From: Bacillota bacterium
GTDB taxonomy: Bacteria > Bacillota > Clostridia > Acetivibrionales > DSM-27016
NCBI GenBank assembly: GCA_023390115.1
Contig: JAEWDM010000023.1
Coordinates: forward strand, 1 to 64,000
Length of the DNA stretch: 64,000 nt
Direction: 5' to 3'
Of the stretch, positions 44,063-54,100 are shown piece after piece (positions within the stretch are counted from its first letter, which is position 1; each line of letters opens with the position of its first letter). Made by a program: the position numbers and the translations under genes. Under the pieces are notes generated by a model, which saw nothing but the letters and a program-made list of their open reading frames with translations, made no database searches and was not told the origin of the DNA.

Positions 44063-45800
44063 TACTGTCACCCGCCTTTTCAAACGCATTAAAGCTACAG
44101 ACCTTTGTACACAGCCCACATCCTACGCATAATGCCTCATTAACCTTTATAAACCCACCCTTATCGACTATGGCGGGGCAGCCTACCGAAAGACATTTTC
44201 TGCATTTTTTACATGCGGCGTCGTTAATCCTGAGCGGGCCCTCAAACTTAACATTTTTCAACAAGGCACAAGGGCGCTGCGAGATAATAACCGAAGGCCC
44301 GTCGGCATTAATTTCCTCCTTTACAGCACTCTCAAACCCCTGTATGTCAAACGGGTCCGCAACACGAACTCTTTCAACCCCTACTGCCTGCGCCAGCTTA
44401 ATTAAGTCAACCTGCTTTGTTGTCTCTCCCTTTATGGTAAAGCCGGTTGTGGGGTTATGCTGGTGCCCCGTCATGCCGGTAATGGAATTGTCAAGGATTA
44501 TTACTGTGGAATTACCCTTATTATATACGACGTCAATGAGACCCGTTATGCCTGAGTGTATAAATGTAGAATCCCCTATTACCGCTACAGTCTTATTTGA
44601 AAAATCCCGTCCCCTCGCCATTTCCATTCCATGAGCAACTCCGACGCTTGCACCCATGCATATGCATGTATCCATAGCCTCAGTGGGAGGAAGCGCGCCC
44701 AGGGTATAGCACCCTATGTCTCCGCTGACGTTAAGTCTGAGCTTTTTAAGAACATAGAACATTCCCCTGTGAGGACATCCGGGACACATTACAGGAGGTC
44801 TGACAGGTACTTCTTCCTTTGCGGGGGCATTTGCCGCCGGCTTTTGCCCGAGAAGCCTTTCCCCTATAATTTCAGCACTCAATTCTCCGGTAACCGGAAG
44901 ACATTCCTTCCCTATTACCTTTATACCCATCTTTTTAATTTGATTTTCTATGAAAGGCTCCAATTCCTCAACCACATAAAGAGTTTTTACTTCGCCTGCA
45001 AATTGTGCAATCATTTTCTCGGGCAGAGGATATACAAGCCCTATCTTAAGATAACAGACATTGCCGAATGCCTCTTTCGCATACTGGTATGCTATCCCGC
45101 TTGTTATTACTCCTATGCTTTTATCTCCCCACTCTATTGCATTTAATGAGGATGAATCAGAGCAAGCCCTCAGTGCGGCCATTCTCTTTTCCACCTCCAG
45201 ATGCCTTTTTCTAGCCATCGCAGGCATCATTACATATTTATTAAAATCCTTGCTGTACGGCTTTAGCTGATAATTAAGCCTCTCTTCAAGCTCAACTATG
45301 CTCTGTGAGTGGGCAATCCTTGTAGACAGCCTTACCAGTACAGGGCAATCAAACTTTTCACTTATACTGAAGGCCTCTTTTACATAGTCCTTGCATTCCT
45401 GGCTGTCTGAAGGCTCAAGCATTGGAACCTTTGAGGCTCTTGCATAAAATCTGCTGTCCTGTTCATTCTGCGAGCTGTGCATTCCCGGGTCATCGGCAAC
45501 CATTATTACAAGTCCCCCATTTACGCCGGAATAGGAAACGGTAAATAATGGGTCTGCCGCGACATTAAGCCCTACATGCTTCATTGAGCATATGGATCTC
45601 GCCCCTGCTATGGATGAACCTATTGCAACCTCAAGAGCAACCTTCTCATTAGGAGACCACTCCGAGTATATATCGTCATATTTGGCTATATTTTCAGTGA
45701 TTTCGGTGCTTGGGGTGCCCGGATAGGCCGAAGCCACAGCCGCCCCTGCTTCATATGCTCCTCTGGCAACTGCCTCGTTGCCAAGCATAAGCTTTTTCAT
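44049..45800 (-). CDS. iorA: Indolepyruvate:ferredoxin oxidoreductase, alpha subunit
   Basis: 583 residues: N-terminal pyrimidine-binding domain (GNEAVARGAYEAGAAVASAYPG), thiamine-diphosphate domain (DIGCYTLGALPP, GDSTFIHSGITGLIDVVYN, LDNSITGMTGHQHNP) and a C-terminal pair of 4Fe-4S motifs (CKKCRKCLSVGCP, CVGCGLCTKVC). It oxidises indolepyruvate, phenylpyruvate and similar 2-oxo acids in aromatic amino-acid breakdown. The ATG at 45800 has GGGGGAAG upstream. It precedes iorB with overlap, between two paaK copies. Confidence 0.96.
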   Translation of the reverse strand: MKKLMLGNEAVARGAYEAGAAVASAYPGTPSTEITENIAKYDDIYSEWSPNEKVALEVAIGSSIAGARSICSMKHVGLNVAADPLFTVSYSGVNGGLVIMVADDPGMHSSQNEQDSRFYARASKVPMLEPSDSQECKDYVKEAFSISEKFDCPVLVRLSTRIAHSQSIVELEERLNYQLKPYSKDFNKYVMMPAMARKRHLEVEKRMAALRACSDSSSLNAIEWGDKSIGVITSGIAYQYAKEAFGNVCYLKIGLVYPLPEKMIAQFAGEVKTLYVVEELEPFIENQIKKMGIKVIGKECLPVTGELSAEIIGERLLGQKPAANAPAKEEVPVRPPVMCPGCPHRGMFYVLKKLRLNVSGDIGCYTLGALPPTEAMDTCICMGASVGVAHGMEMARGRDFSNKTVAVIGDSTFIHSGITGLIDVVYNKGNSTVIILDNSITGMTGHQHNPTTGFTIKGETTKQVDLIKLAQAVGVERVRVADPFDIQGFESAVKEEINADGPSVIISQRPCALLKNVKFEGPLRINDAACKKCRKCLSVGCPAIVDKGGFIKVNEALCVGCGLCTKVCSFNAFEKAGDSNEKA

Positions 45801-45937
45801 ATTTTCTTCCCCCTGTGCAATATAAAGAGGCTGCAAAAAATAAAGTTTTAATCTTTTGCTGCCCTTAAGAGTTTTGTTTAAATGCTTAAAGTCATCAATA
45901 TAAATTATAAATTATAAAGGTTTTAATGTAAATTACT

Positions 45938-47236
45938 TTATTTGCTTCTCAAATCTATAACTCTTTTGGCCTTTCCGACAAATCTCTCAATTGATTTCGG
46001 TTCAACCAGCTTAACCTTTGCGTCTATCTGAAGCACCGTTTTTAAGCTGTGCCTTATTGTGCTTTCAATTTTCTCCAATTGGCTGAATTTCTCAAGAACT
46101 GTTCCGTCTATAACCTCAACCTGAACCTCTATATCATCCATGTACCCCTTTTTTGTAACAATAATCTGGTAGTGCGGCCCTATATGCTCCATCCCCACAA
46201 GCACACTTTCTATCTGTGAAGGGAACACATTAACTCCTCTTATTATAAGCATATCGTCTGTTCTTCCGAGCACCTTGTGCATCCTCATGCTGCTTCTTCC
46301 GCACTTGCAGGGCTCAGGGTCCAGTATGGTAATATCCTTTGTCCTGTATCTCAGCATTGGGATTCCTTCCTTTGTAAGCGTTGTAAGCACCAGCTCTCCC
46401 TTTTCCCCGGTGCCGAGAGTTTTCCCGCTCTCCGATTCAATTATTTCAGGATAAAAATGATCCTCATTAATATGCATTCCGCACTGAAGGAAGCATTCTC
46501 CGGAAACTCCAGGGCCCACTATCTCACTGAGCCCGTAATTCTCAGTGGCCAGAATACCCCATCTTTTTTCTATCTCAGCTCTCATTTCAGGGGTATGCCC
46601 CTCTCCTCCGAACAAACCCAGCCTTAATTTATGCTTTCCCTTGGTTACTCCCATTTCCTCCGCTATTTCGGAAAGGTACAGTGCATATGAAGGTGTTCCT
46701 ACTATTATAGTTGTTCCAAAATCCTGCATAAGCATCATTTGCCTCTCAGAGTTGCCGCTGGAAGCCGGAACCACGGTGGCTCCCAGCCTTTCCAGCCCGT
46801 AGTGGAGTCCGAAGCCTCCTGTAAAAAGGCCATAGCCGAAAACAATCTGCGCAATGTCATCTTCACTTGCTCCCGCAGCCACCGCCAGCCTGGCTATGGA
46901 CTCAGACCAGTTCTCCATATCCCCTTTGGTGTACCCCACAACTATTGGCTTTCCCGTTGTTCCTGACGATGCGTGAAGCCTTACTATTTTTTTCATGGGT
47001 ACGGCAAAAAGACTGTACGGATAGTTGTCCCTCAAATCATTTTTTGTAGTAAAGGGTATTTTTTCTATATCCTTAAGAGCTTTTATATGCTCGGGCCTAA
47101 GACCTATTTCATCAAACCTAGCCCTATAGAAGGGTACATTCTCATATGCCCTTTTCACAACATCCTTAAGCCTCTCCAGCTGAAGAGCCTCCATATCCTT
47201 TCTGCTCAGGCATTCGGCCTCTCTGTTCCAAATCAT
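45938..47236 (-). CDS. paaK: Phenylacetate--CoA ligase (first copy of the operon)
   Basis: 432 residues: LHASSGTTGKPIVVGYTKGD, NYGLSEIVGPGVSGEC, RYRTKDITILDPEPCKCGRS and KAKRVIDLRSK at the end. It is an AMP-forming aryl-CoA ligase. The ATG at 47236 has GGAGGGC at 8 nt. The 112-nt gap to the upstream permease and the 137-nt gap to iorA are longer than elsewhere in this operon, but no terminator was seen. With Ior it could run either way: storing energy as ATP from aryl-acyl-CoA, or activating free acids. The direction is not decided by sequence. Confidence 0.93.
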   Translation of the reverse strand: MIWNREAECLSRKDMEALQLERLKDVVKRAYENVPFYRARFDEIGLRPEHIKALKDIEKIPFTTKNDLRDNYPYSLFAVPMKKIVRLHASSGTTGKPIVVGYTKGDMENWSESIARLAVAAGASEDDIAQIVFGYGLFTGGFGLHYGLERLGATVVPASSGNSERQMMLMQDFGTTIIVGTPSYALYLSEIAEEMGVTKGKHKLRLGLFGGEGHTPEMRAEIEKRWGILATENYGLSEIVGPGVSGECFLQCGMHINEDHFYPEIIESESGKTLGTGEKGELVLTTLTKEGIPMLRYRTKDITILDPEPCKCGRSSMRMHKVLGRTDDMLIIRGVNVFPSQIESVLVGMEHIGPHYQIIVTKKGYMDDIEVQVEVIDGTVLEKFSQLEKIESTIRHSLKTVLQIDAKVKLVEPKSIERFVGKAKRVIDLRSK

Positions 47237-47348
47237 TTTTAAAGCCCTCCTTGTTTACCGGGACAAAGGCTTTGTTACTGAAGCCTTTGTCCCTCTTGAT
47301 TAACTTATGATACTTCCCGCCTCTTAAATCTGTAAAAGACCATGTGCA

Positions 47349-48950
47349 TTACAGAATCCCTGTCTTCAAAAACAGCATAACAAACGCCGAGGTTATGGCT
47401 GTCAGCAGTAATGAAAACACAAATGCAGCCCTTATTACCTTATTTTCCTCTCCCAGCTTATCAATTGACGCGGCGGCATTCTGGAGCTTTGCGGGAGAAA
47501 CTACACTGGCTAAGCCCCCTCCAAAAGCCAGACCTGCTGTTATTATTATCATACCCGTCAAGCCCATATTTAAATTTTTACCGGTGGTAAGGCTGTATTT
47601 GGCAAACATGGCTATTGTAGAAGCCTCGCTCCCCGTTATAAATCCCCCGAACAATCCTATAAACGATACTATAGCTCCATAAGCGTCTTTAAACAGGTCT
47701 GCCGAAACACCGGCCAACACCTGCACCATACTTGCGGCAGCCTGTTTGCCTGATGCCATATCCCAGCCCGACATGTTCATCACCTCTCCTATCGAGAAGA
47801 ATATAGCCGCTGAAAACACCGGTCTGGGAGCCCTTTTCTTCCATACCCTTAAGGTATCCTTTATCTGGGCCGATGTAGGGCGTATAAAAGGTATGGATAA
47901 AATCATGCTTATAAATATCCACGTATAGGCATTCCATAAGGCTCTGGTAGCAATCGGAGATCCGTCTGCCGTCAGCCCGTTTATTGAAAGCAGCTTTTCG
48001 TAGTACAGGAATTTGAACATCTCCTGAGGAACATTTAACGCCAGGATAACTACTATGAGCAGAATCCATGGCATAAGCGCCCTCCACAAAGGATATTCCT
48101 TCTCATACTTCAGCTCGTCAGGGGTGAGCCTGCTCCTGTCTATCACACTTTTACCTGACGCCTTAAGATACAATGCCATAACCGCTATAACCGCTATACC
48201 GCACAGCACGCCCGTGAGTGCTACAAGATTGTCAACCCTGTTTGTAAAAAAGGAAACCACCGCCACAGTCATACCTGTTATAACGCATGGAAGCCAGCCC
48301 TCTCTTATTGCATTCCATTTTCCCACTATCCAAAGCATACAGAAGCCTATAAGTGTTGAAACTATGGGAAGAAACATAAAGAAAACACGTCCCGCCTGGG
48401 ATAATGTGATTTCATTGCCCACACCCAGAAATTTGTTGGCTATATCCACAAATACTACTATAGGGGCGCCTAAAAGTGCGTATGTACACAGAGAGTCATA
48501 GCCTATTGCCGGAAGCGCAATGGCCACATAGGTGGAGTAGCCCATTGCAATGAGAATAGGAGGAAGCAGTGATACAGGCGTAGCCCCCACTGCGACCATG
48601 AGAGTTCCAAAGCCTATATTAATCATCATTATTTGTACTGCCCTGTTTTCACTTGCAATTGTTTTCATAAAGATTATTACTCTTTTAAGCGCACCGGTTT
48701 TTTCCATATACGCCATTTGAAGAAGAGAGGTTGCCACAATCAAAGAAACGGGAAAAGATTTTACAAGCCCTGCCACAGACGATCTTAAAATGACCTCGAG
48801 ACTGGTCTGAAAGCCTAAAAAGGCAATCACAGAAATCACTGCCCACCCGGCAATACCGCTTATATCCGCAGGCTTTCTCCAGATAATAAGCATACACAGA
48901 ATTACCGCTATTGGAAGCAGCGTTAATAAGAGTGTCCCCATTGACCACAT
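47349..48950 (-). CDS. L-lactate permease family (LctP) transporter
   Basis: 533 residues with about 13 membrane helices. Typical LctP features are VAVGATPVSLLPPILIAMGY, YDSLCTYALLGAPIVVF and FGGFITGSEASTIAMFAKYS. The family imports lactate, glycolate and related 2-hydroxy acids with protons. It heads the paaK-iorAB-paaK-ACT operon, so its natural substrate may be an aromatic hydroxy or oxo acid (phenyllactate, indolelactate) rather than lactate. That is inference from context only. GGAAGGATGG precedes the ATG at 48950. Confidence 0.87.
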   Translation of the reverse strand: MWSMGTLLLTLLPIAVILCMLIIWRKPADISGIAGWAVISVIAFLGFQTSLEVILRSSVAGLVKSFPVSLIVATSLLQMAYMEKTGALKRVIIFMKTIASENRAVQIMMINIGFGTLMVAVGATPVSLLPPILIAMGYSTYVAIALPAIGYDSLCTYALLGAPIVVFVDIANKFLGVGNEITLSQAGRVFFMFLPIVSTLIGFCMLWIVGKWNAIREGWLPCVITGMTVAVVSFFTNRVDNLVALTGVLCGIAVIAVMALYLKASGKSVIDRSRLTPDELKYEKEYPLWRALMPWILLIVVILALNVPQEMFKFLYYEKLLSINGLTADGSPIATRALWNAYTWIFISMILSIPFIRPTSAQIKDTLRVWKKRAPRPVFSAAIFFSIGEVMNMSGWDMASGKQAAASMVQVLAGVSADLFKDAYGAIVSFIGLFGGFITGSEASTIAMFAKYSLTTGKNLNMGLTGMIIITAGLAFGGGLASVVSPAKLQNAAASIDKLGEENKVIRAAFVFSLLLTAITSAFVMLFLKTGIL

Positions 48951-49125
48951 TTTCTACCATCCTTCCGAAAAATTTAATTCAATACCTGCCATACTACAGC
49001 TTACTCCTGCAAGATGTGTATTAGGAAATTGTTATACAAATATTTTACCTTAATAAAATGAAAAAATAAACAGGTTTTTGTCGATTACAGTTAAGAAGCA
49101 TCATTTCAGAGTACAGTTCCTTCTC

Positions 49126-50751
49126 TTAAAGAACGTCAATCATCATCTTCCCGAGGTTTTTAAGCCTTTCATACAGCATGTCTACCTCGGCATCGCTCTT
49201 ACCCTGCTTTAAATCGGATTTAAGAATATCCGCCAGCTCGTCAAACTCCTCCTTAAGCGTTTCAAGAATATCTATAACGGCAAGCCTTTTGAATTGATAA
49301 GTCCGGGTGCCTTCGCGTACGGACTTTATAAACTCCGCCGCATTAATGGTGAAGTACTCGCCTTTGTCAGGGATTACGGTATCAATGTTGAATTTCTTCT
49401 CTATAAACTCTGAAAATTCATCCATAACCCGCTCTTCGCCATGCACAATAAAAATTTTCCGCGGCTTTTTCCTTTGGAATCCCCCAATCCAATTAATCAG
49501 CCCATCCCTGTCGGCGTGTCCCGAAAATCCGTCTATCATTTCAATCCTTGCATTTACGGTGATATCCTCCCCAAATATTTTAACCTTATTTGCCCCGTCT
49601 ACGAGCCTTCTTCCCAGAGTGCCCATAGCCTGGTATCCTACAAAAAGTATTGTGGATTCTTTTCTCCACAAATTGTGCTTAAGGTGGTGCTTAATCCTCC
49701 CTGCCTCGCACATGCCGCTTGCTGAAATAATTATCGAGCTTCCCTTTCTTTCATTAAGAGCCCTGGATTCATCAGGCGTTTTTGTAAACTGCAGCCCGGG
49801 GAAGTCCAAAGGATTTTCGCCGTTTTCTATATATGCTCTCGCCTCCCTGTCATAGCAATCAAGGTTTTTTCTGAATATCTCCGTTGCGGATATTGCCAGA
49901 GGACTGTCTATAAACACCGGCACATTCATAACGCTTTCAATTTTTGAATTATAATCATCCCTCTTTTTTCTAAGGCCATATATTATCTCCTGGGTTCTTC
50001 CCACCGCGAAGGAAGGAATTATTACATTCCCGCCTTTTTTGATAGTGTCGTTTATTATATCTACAAAACGCTCCACCTTATTTTTATTATCAACGTGAAG
50101 CCTGTTTCCATATGTAGATTCAATTACAAGATAATCAGCCTCCCCTATTATCGAAGGGTCGCGCAGTATAGGAATATCCCGGTTTCCCAGATCCCCTGAA
50201 AAAACTATTTTGCAGTCTCTTCCATCCTCCGTAAACCATATCTCAATTATTGATGAGCCGAGAATATGGCCGGCATCATTAAACCTGACCTTTATGCCGC
50301 TATTTAGCTCTATAATCTCATCGTACTCCTCACTTCTGAACAGGCCCATGGAATCAAGCGCATCTTGGTGGGTATACAGGGGCTCTACCGGAGGCCTTCC
50401 CGCTCTTTCTCTCTTCCTGTTAGTCCACTCATTTTCAAATTCCTGTATATGCCCGCAGTCCGGAAGCATTATGCTGCACAAATCAACAGTGGCCTTTGTT
50501 GCAATTACCTCCCCTCTAAATCCGTCATTATAAATTTTAGGAATCCTTCCGCTGTGATCAATATGGGCATGCGTCAGTAATATAAAGTCAATCTCGGAGG
50601 GATTAAAGGGAAACGGCTCCTGATTTAAGGCATCCTCCTTTGAACGCCCCTGAAATAATCCACAATCCACAAGAAACTTTACATTCCCCGTCTCAAGCAG
50701 GCAGCATGAGCCTGTAACAGTTTTTGCAGCACCTAAAAAGGTTATCTTCAT
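49126..50751 (-). CDS. Metallo-beta-lactamase/beta-CASP RNA-metabolising hydrolase
   Basis: 541 residues: MKITFLGAAKTVTGSCCLLE, metal motif LTHAHIDHSGRIPK, GHILGSSIIEIW, SGDLGNRDIPIL, beta-CASP motifs including IPSFAVGRTQEIIYGLRK and the late histidine in DGFSGHADRDGLINWI. It belongs to the YsmA/CPSF-like branch that processes RNA. The ATG at 50751 has GAGAGGTG 6 nt upstream. Its upstream region holds the left copy of the 57-bp repeat and, 257 nt upstream on the same strand, the c-di-GMP riboswitch aptamer. Readthrough from the island could therefore reach this gene. Confidence 0.92.
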   Translation of the reverse strand: MKITFLGAAKTVTGSCCLLETGNVKFLVDCGLFQGRSKEDALNQEPFPFNPSEIDFILLTHAHIDHSGRIPKIYNDGFRGEVIATKATVDLCSIMLPDCGHIQEFENEWTNRKRERAGRPPVEPLYTHQDALDSMGLFRSEEYDEIIELNSGIKVRFNDAGHILGSSIIEIWFTEDGRDCKIVFSGDLGNRDIPILRDPSIIGEADYLVIESTYGNRLHVDNKNKVERFVDIINDTIKKGGNVIIPSFAVGRTQEIIYGLRKKRDDYNSKIESVMNVPVFIDSPLAISATEIFRKNLDCYDREARAYIENGENPLDFPGLQFTKTPDESRALNERKGSSIIISASGMCEAGRIKHHLKHNLWRKESTILFVGYQAMGTLGRRLVDGANKVKIFGEDITVNARIEMIDGFSGHADRDGLINWIGGFQRKKPRKIFIVHGEERVMDEFSEFIEKKFNIDTVIPDKGEYFTINAAEFIKSVREGTRTYQFKRLAVIDILETLKEEFDELADILKSDLKQGKSDAEVDMLYERLKNLGKMMIDVL

Positions 50752-50854
50752 ATCAAGCACCTCTCAATCATTATATATCAGGGCTAAACAGCATACCAGA
50801 GCTTCTCTGTTCTGTATTTCTACATTATGCCTGCGATATCCTTTAATTTTTGCA

Positions 50855-50911
50855 TATTTCATCCTGCTGCTTTTTATGATAAGATTATCATACAGCATTT
50901 GACAGACAGGA
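50855..50911. repeat. 57-bp direct repeat, left copy
   Basis: This stretch is identical base for base to 60072-60128, and similarity extends about 7 bp further with two mismatches. It contains the perfect dyad TATGATAAGATTATCATA (50875-50892). The two copies are 9217 bp apart and enclose the surface-protein/two-component island. Confidence 0.97.
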
Positions 50912-50964
50912 AGGCGGAGAACTGAACATCCTTTTATCCGTCAAAAGCCGTGAAAGTGGGCAAA

Positions 50965-50993
50965 GGCCCGCCCTCTGATGGAGAGGGCAGGCC
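50965..50993 (-). terminator. Strong G+C hairpin behind the riboswitch
   Basis: On the minus strand GGCCTGCCCTCT pairs with AGAGGGCGGGCC (one T-G pair) around a 5-nt loop, followed by TTTGCCCACTTT. It lies 15 nt after the c-di-GMP aptamer and may be its expression platform or the terminator of the surface-protein transcript; the T-run is weak. Confidence 0.6.
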
Positions 50994-51007
50994 CTGCGCG
51001 GTTTTTA

Positions 51008-51090
51008 GCAGCCAGACTATCATAGCGTTAGAAACGCCTTAGACCCTCAGCTTTGCGCCCCCGGTTTTCACCGGGTTTGCCTCTGGCTCT
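51008..51090 (-). ncRNA. c-di-GMP-I (GEMM-I) riboswitch aptamer
   Basis: Reading the minus strand, stem P1 is AGCCAGA/TCTGGCT. It is followed by the invariant GGCAAACC, a P2 hairpin with a GAAA-type loop (CCCGGTGAAAACCGGG), then GCGCAAAGC, GGGTCTAAGG, a small stem (CGTTTCTAACG) and TATGATAG before P1 closes. These are the conserved elements of the GEMM-I class in the right order. Its position is odd: it starts about 18 nt after the stop codon of the surface-protein gene. The next gene on this strand is the beta-CASP hydrolase 257 nt away, beyond a strong hairpin and the direct repeat. Confidence 0.9.
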
Positions 51091-51105
51091 ATTCTGTTGT
51101 TATAG

Positions 51106-54100
51106 CTATTTTGTTTTTCTCACGCCATTTTCATCGACCTCGTAATCGTCAATTTTAGTGCTTCTGGCAAGGGAGCCGTCGGCATAGAAGTAATACCGTT
51201 TTCCGTCAATCTCCAGCCATTTTCCGGCAACCATAATTCCGTCCCTGGTAAAATAATAAGTTTTGCTGCCGCTATTAGCTCCGATGTCCCAAAAGCCCAC
51301 CAGCATAGTGTTCCCGGAGTAGAAGCGCCAGTTGCCGCCATCCTTTACCCAGCCTGTTTTCAGAACGCCGGTGGTTTCAAAGAAATACTTCACGTCGTCA
51401 ATGGTCTGTGTGCCGGTGAGGGCCTTGCTGTCCTTGTAGTAGAGATACTGTCCCGCGTCGTTCAGCGCCCAGCCCTGCGCGGTGGCTGGGTCGATGGTCA
51501 GCTTGATATACCGGTGCAGCATGGTGGAAACCTCGGCGCGGGTGGCACTGGACTTCGGATTGAACTTGCTGCCGCTTCCGCCCATCATGATGCCTGCCTG
51601 CTGCATAGCTGTTACCGCTGTTTTGTAGATACCGCCGATACTGGAAGCATCCTCATAGGCGGTTGCTTCACGGGTGACAGGCAGAGTGTAGCCGGTCACC
51701 TTTGCGTAATTTTGCAGGATCGCCGCGATTTCCTCACGGGTGACGGCCCGGTCGGGGGCAAACTGATTATTACCAACGCCCTGAATAATGCCCTTCTTGT
51801 ATGCCCATTCGATGTAAGGCTGGAAGGTGCTTCCGGCTTTCACATCCGTGAAGCTGCCGGTCTTGTAGCTGCTCACATCCGCACCGGCCAGTCTGCCGAG
51901 GGCTGTTACCAGTATCCCGCAGGTAATGGCAGTCTCCGGGGCGAAGGTGGTTTCCGAGGTGCCTGTCAGCAATCCCCGTCCCACCACATAATCAATGCTC
52001 TCCCTCACCCGATTGGAGGAAATATCCGTAAACCTGGCGGTAGGATCGGTGTAGCTGACACCGTATACAGAGAAATGGTTGGTGACAAAAATAATGCTCT
52101 TGGTGTTTGCGTCATAGGCCGAACCGGGGACACGGCTGATATTGCCCTTGCCGTCCACATATACGGCATACAGGTAGCCGACCTTTTCGCCGGCAGCAGG
52201 AGTATATGGAATTCTTACAAAAACAGTACCCTTGCCGAAATCCGTCACGCTGCCCTTGCCGCTCTGGTAGCTTGCCTTGAAATCAAAAGCGGGGCGGCTG
52301 CCGATGGCGTTCCTGGCCGCCGTACCCAGCGCCGCGCTGTCGGTTTTGGCGGCGCTCAGCTGTACATCAGCGTTGGCCTGCCGGTTGATTTCTGTAATTG
52401 CCGCATTGTTCAGCCCCATGACAATGGCGGGGCGGTCAATGGTCAGCTCCACTGCGGAGATTTTGTTGCTGATTAACTGCTGCTGGGTGGCCCTTGGCAG
52501 GTTTACCGTTACGGTGCCCGCATCCTTTCCGCCCATGGAAACGTTGATGGAAACTGTGATTTCCCCGGCGCTCTTGCCCTGCTTTGCGGCACTTGCCCTG
52601 GCGTTGGCAATGGCGTCGGCGATGTTCTTATCTGTCACGGTTGTGCTGGCATTGCCCTTGCTGTCAACGGCGGCCTTATTTTCCGATCCGCCGGTGACAG
52701 GAATACTGACATTACCGCCGGAACCGCTGCTGCCATTGTTCGAGCTTCCGCCTGGACTTCCTCCGCCGGAGCTGCTCTGACGGGTGATAGTGAGAGTGTA
52801 AACCTGCGATGTGCCATTCTCCGCTGTAACCTTGATATAGGCGGTGTTAGAGCCCACGGACAGGGTCATGGTCTTGCTGGTGATTTCCCGTGTGCAGGCG
52901 GAATCGCTGTACAGTGCCCAGCTTGCGCCTTCACTCACCGAGATTGCAATCGTCTGGCTGGTCACGCTGTTGGCAACCGTGGCGTTGATCGTGCGGCTTT
53001 CTCCTGGAATGTTCGCACCTGCCGGGATTGTTATGCCGGTGACAGACTTTCCGCCGCTCTGCGAGGTTCCGCCCCGGATGGCTATCGTTGCGGAATCGCT
53101 TGTGCTGTACAGGTCGGTGGCGGCAAAACGAATCTGATATTCGCCTGCGGGCAAGCCGGTGATTTCACCGCTTTCGTTAGCGGCCGCTGCGGTATAGGCA
53201 GACGCACTGACGAGCTTATACTCATAAACGGTACCGGGCGTCAGGTTGACGAGCCGCCCGTCGTTGTTTCCGGTGGTTGCGTTCTCACTGCTAATGCCTG
53301 CCGGACGGGCCTTCGCCCCCTTGTCTACGGTCAGGGTTGCGATGACCTTTACACCCGCCGCATGGGTTTGTGTAGCCGCCGTGGTGAGGCCGATTTTGAA
53401 AACGCCTGCCCTGGTGACGGTGAGCGCACCGTTCGTAAGCGTTCCCACACCGGTGTAGCCGACTTCGCCAGCTTCAAGGGAATAGGATACCGCACCTGCG
53501 TTGGAATCCACTGTAAACAGTCCGCTTACTCCGGCAAGGCCAACGGCGGCTCCGCTGTAGGTAACGGCAGCCGTGCCTCCCATATTGCTTACCGAATTTT
53601 TGGACTGCATTATTTTTATATCGGTAGTCTGGCTGTTTTCGTCGTAGACATAGCTGTAAAATGCCCCGCTGTTGTCACTTACGGACACTTGCGCCGTGTA
53701 TGTGTCCTCTGCCAGCTGGAAGGCAGACATACCTGTGTCAGTAATTCCGCTCACTGCATAAATGGCAAGGGTCTTCGCGTTTTCCCCGCTCACTTCTCCG
53801 GACCTTGCGTAAATCGTGCCGCCGGATAACCGCACGGCTGACTCGGAATAGATACCGCAGCTGAGCAGCGTTGCGTTACCGCCGGTGGCGATAACCTCGC
53901 CGCCCTCAATGAACACTCCGTCGGAAGCTTCCGGCCCGGCGCTGTAAATACCGTAGCTGCGCTGTGAGTCCTTCCAGCCGGAGGAGGTAATGCTTCCGCC
54001 CTGTATGGTAACCGAACCCATCGCACCGATTCCGGCACTTGGGGAGCCATTATTCATTGAATATCCGCCAGTGACCGTAAGTATCCCGTTCGACCCCTTA

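Noticed and set aside
51514..52476. 320-codon plus-strand frame opposite the surface-protein gene
   Set aside because: Antisense of a G+C-rich repetitive gene; no start signal and no family resemblance.
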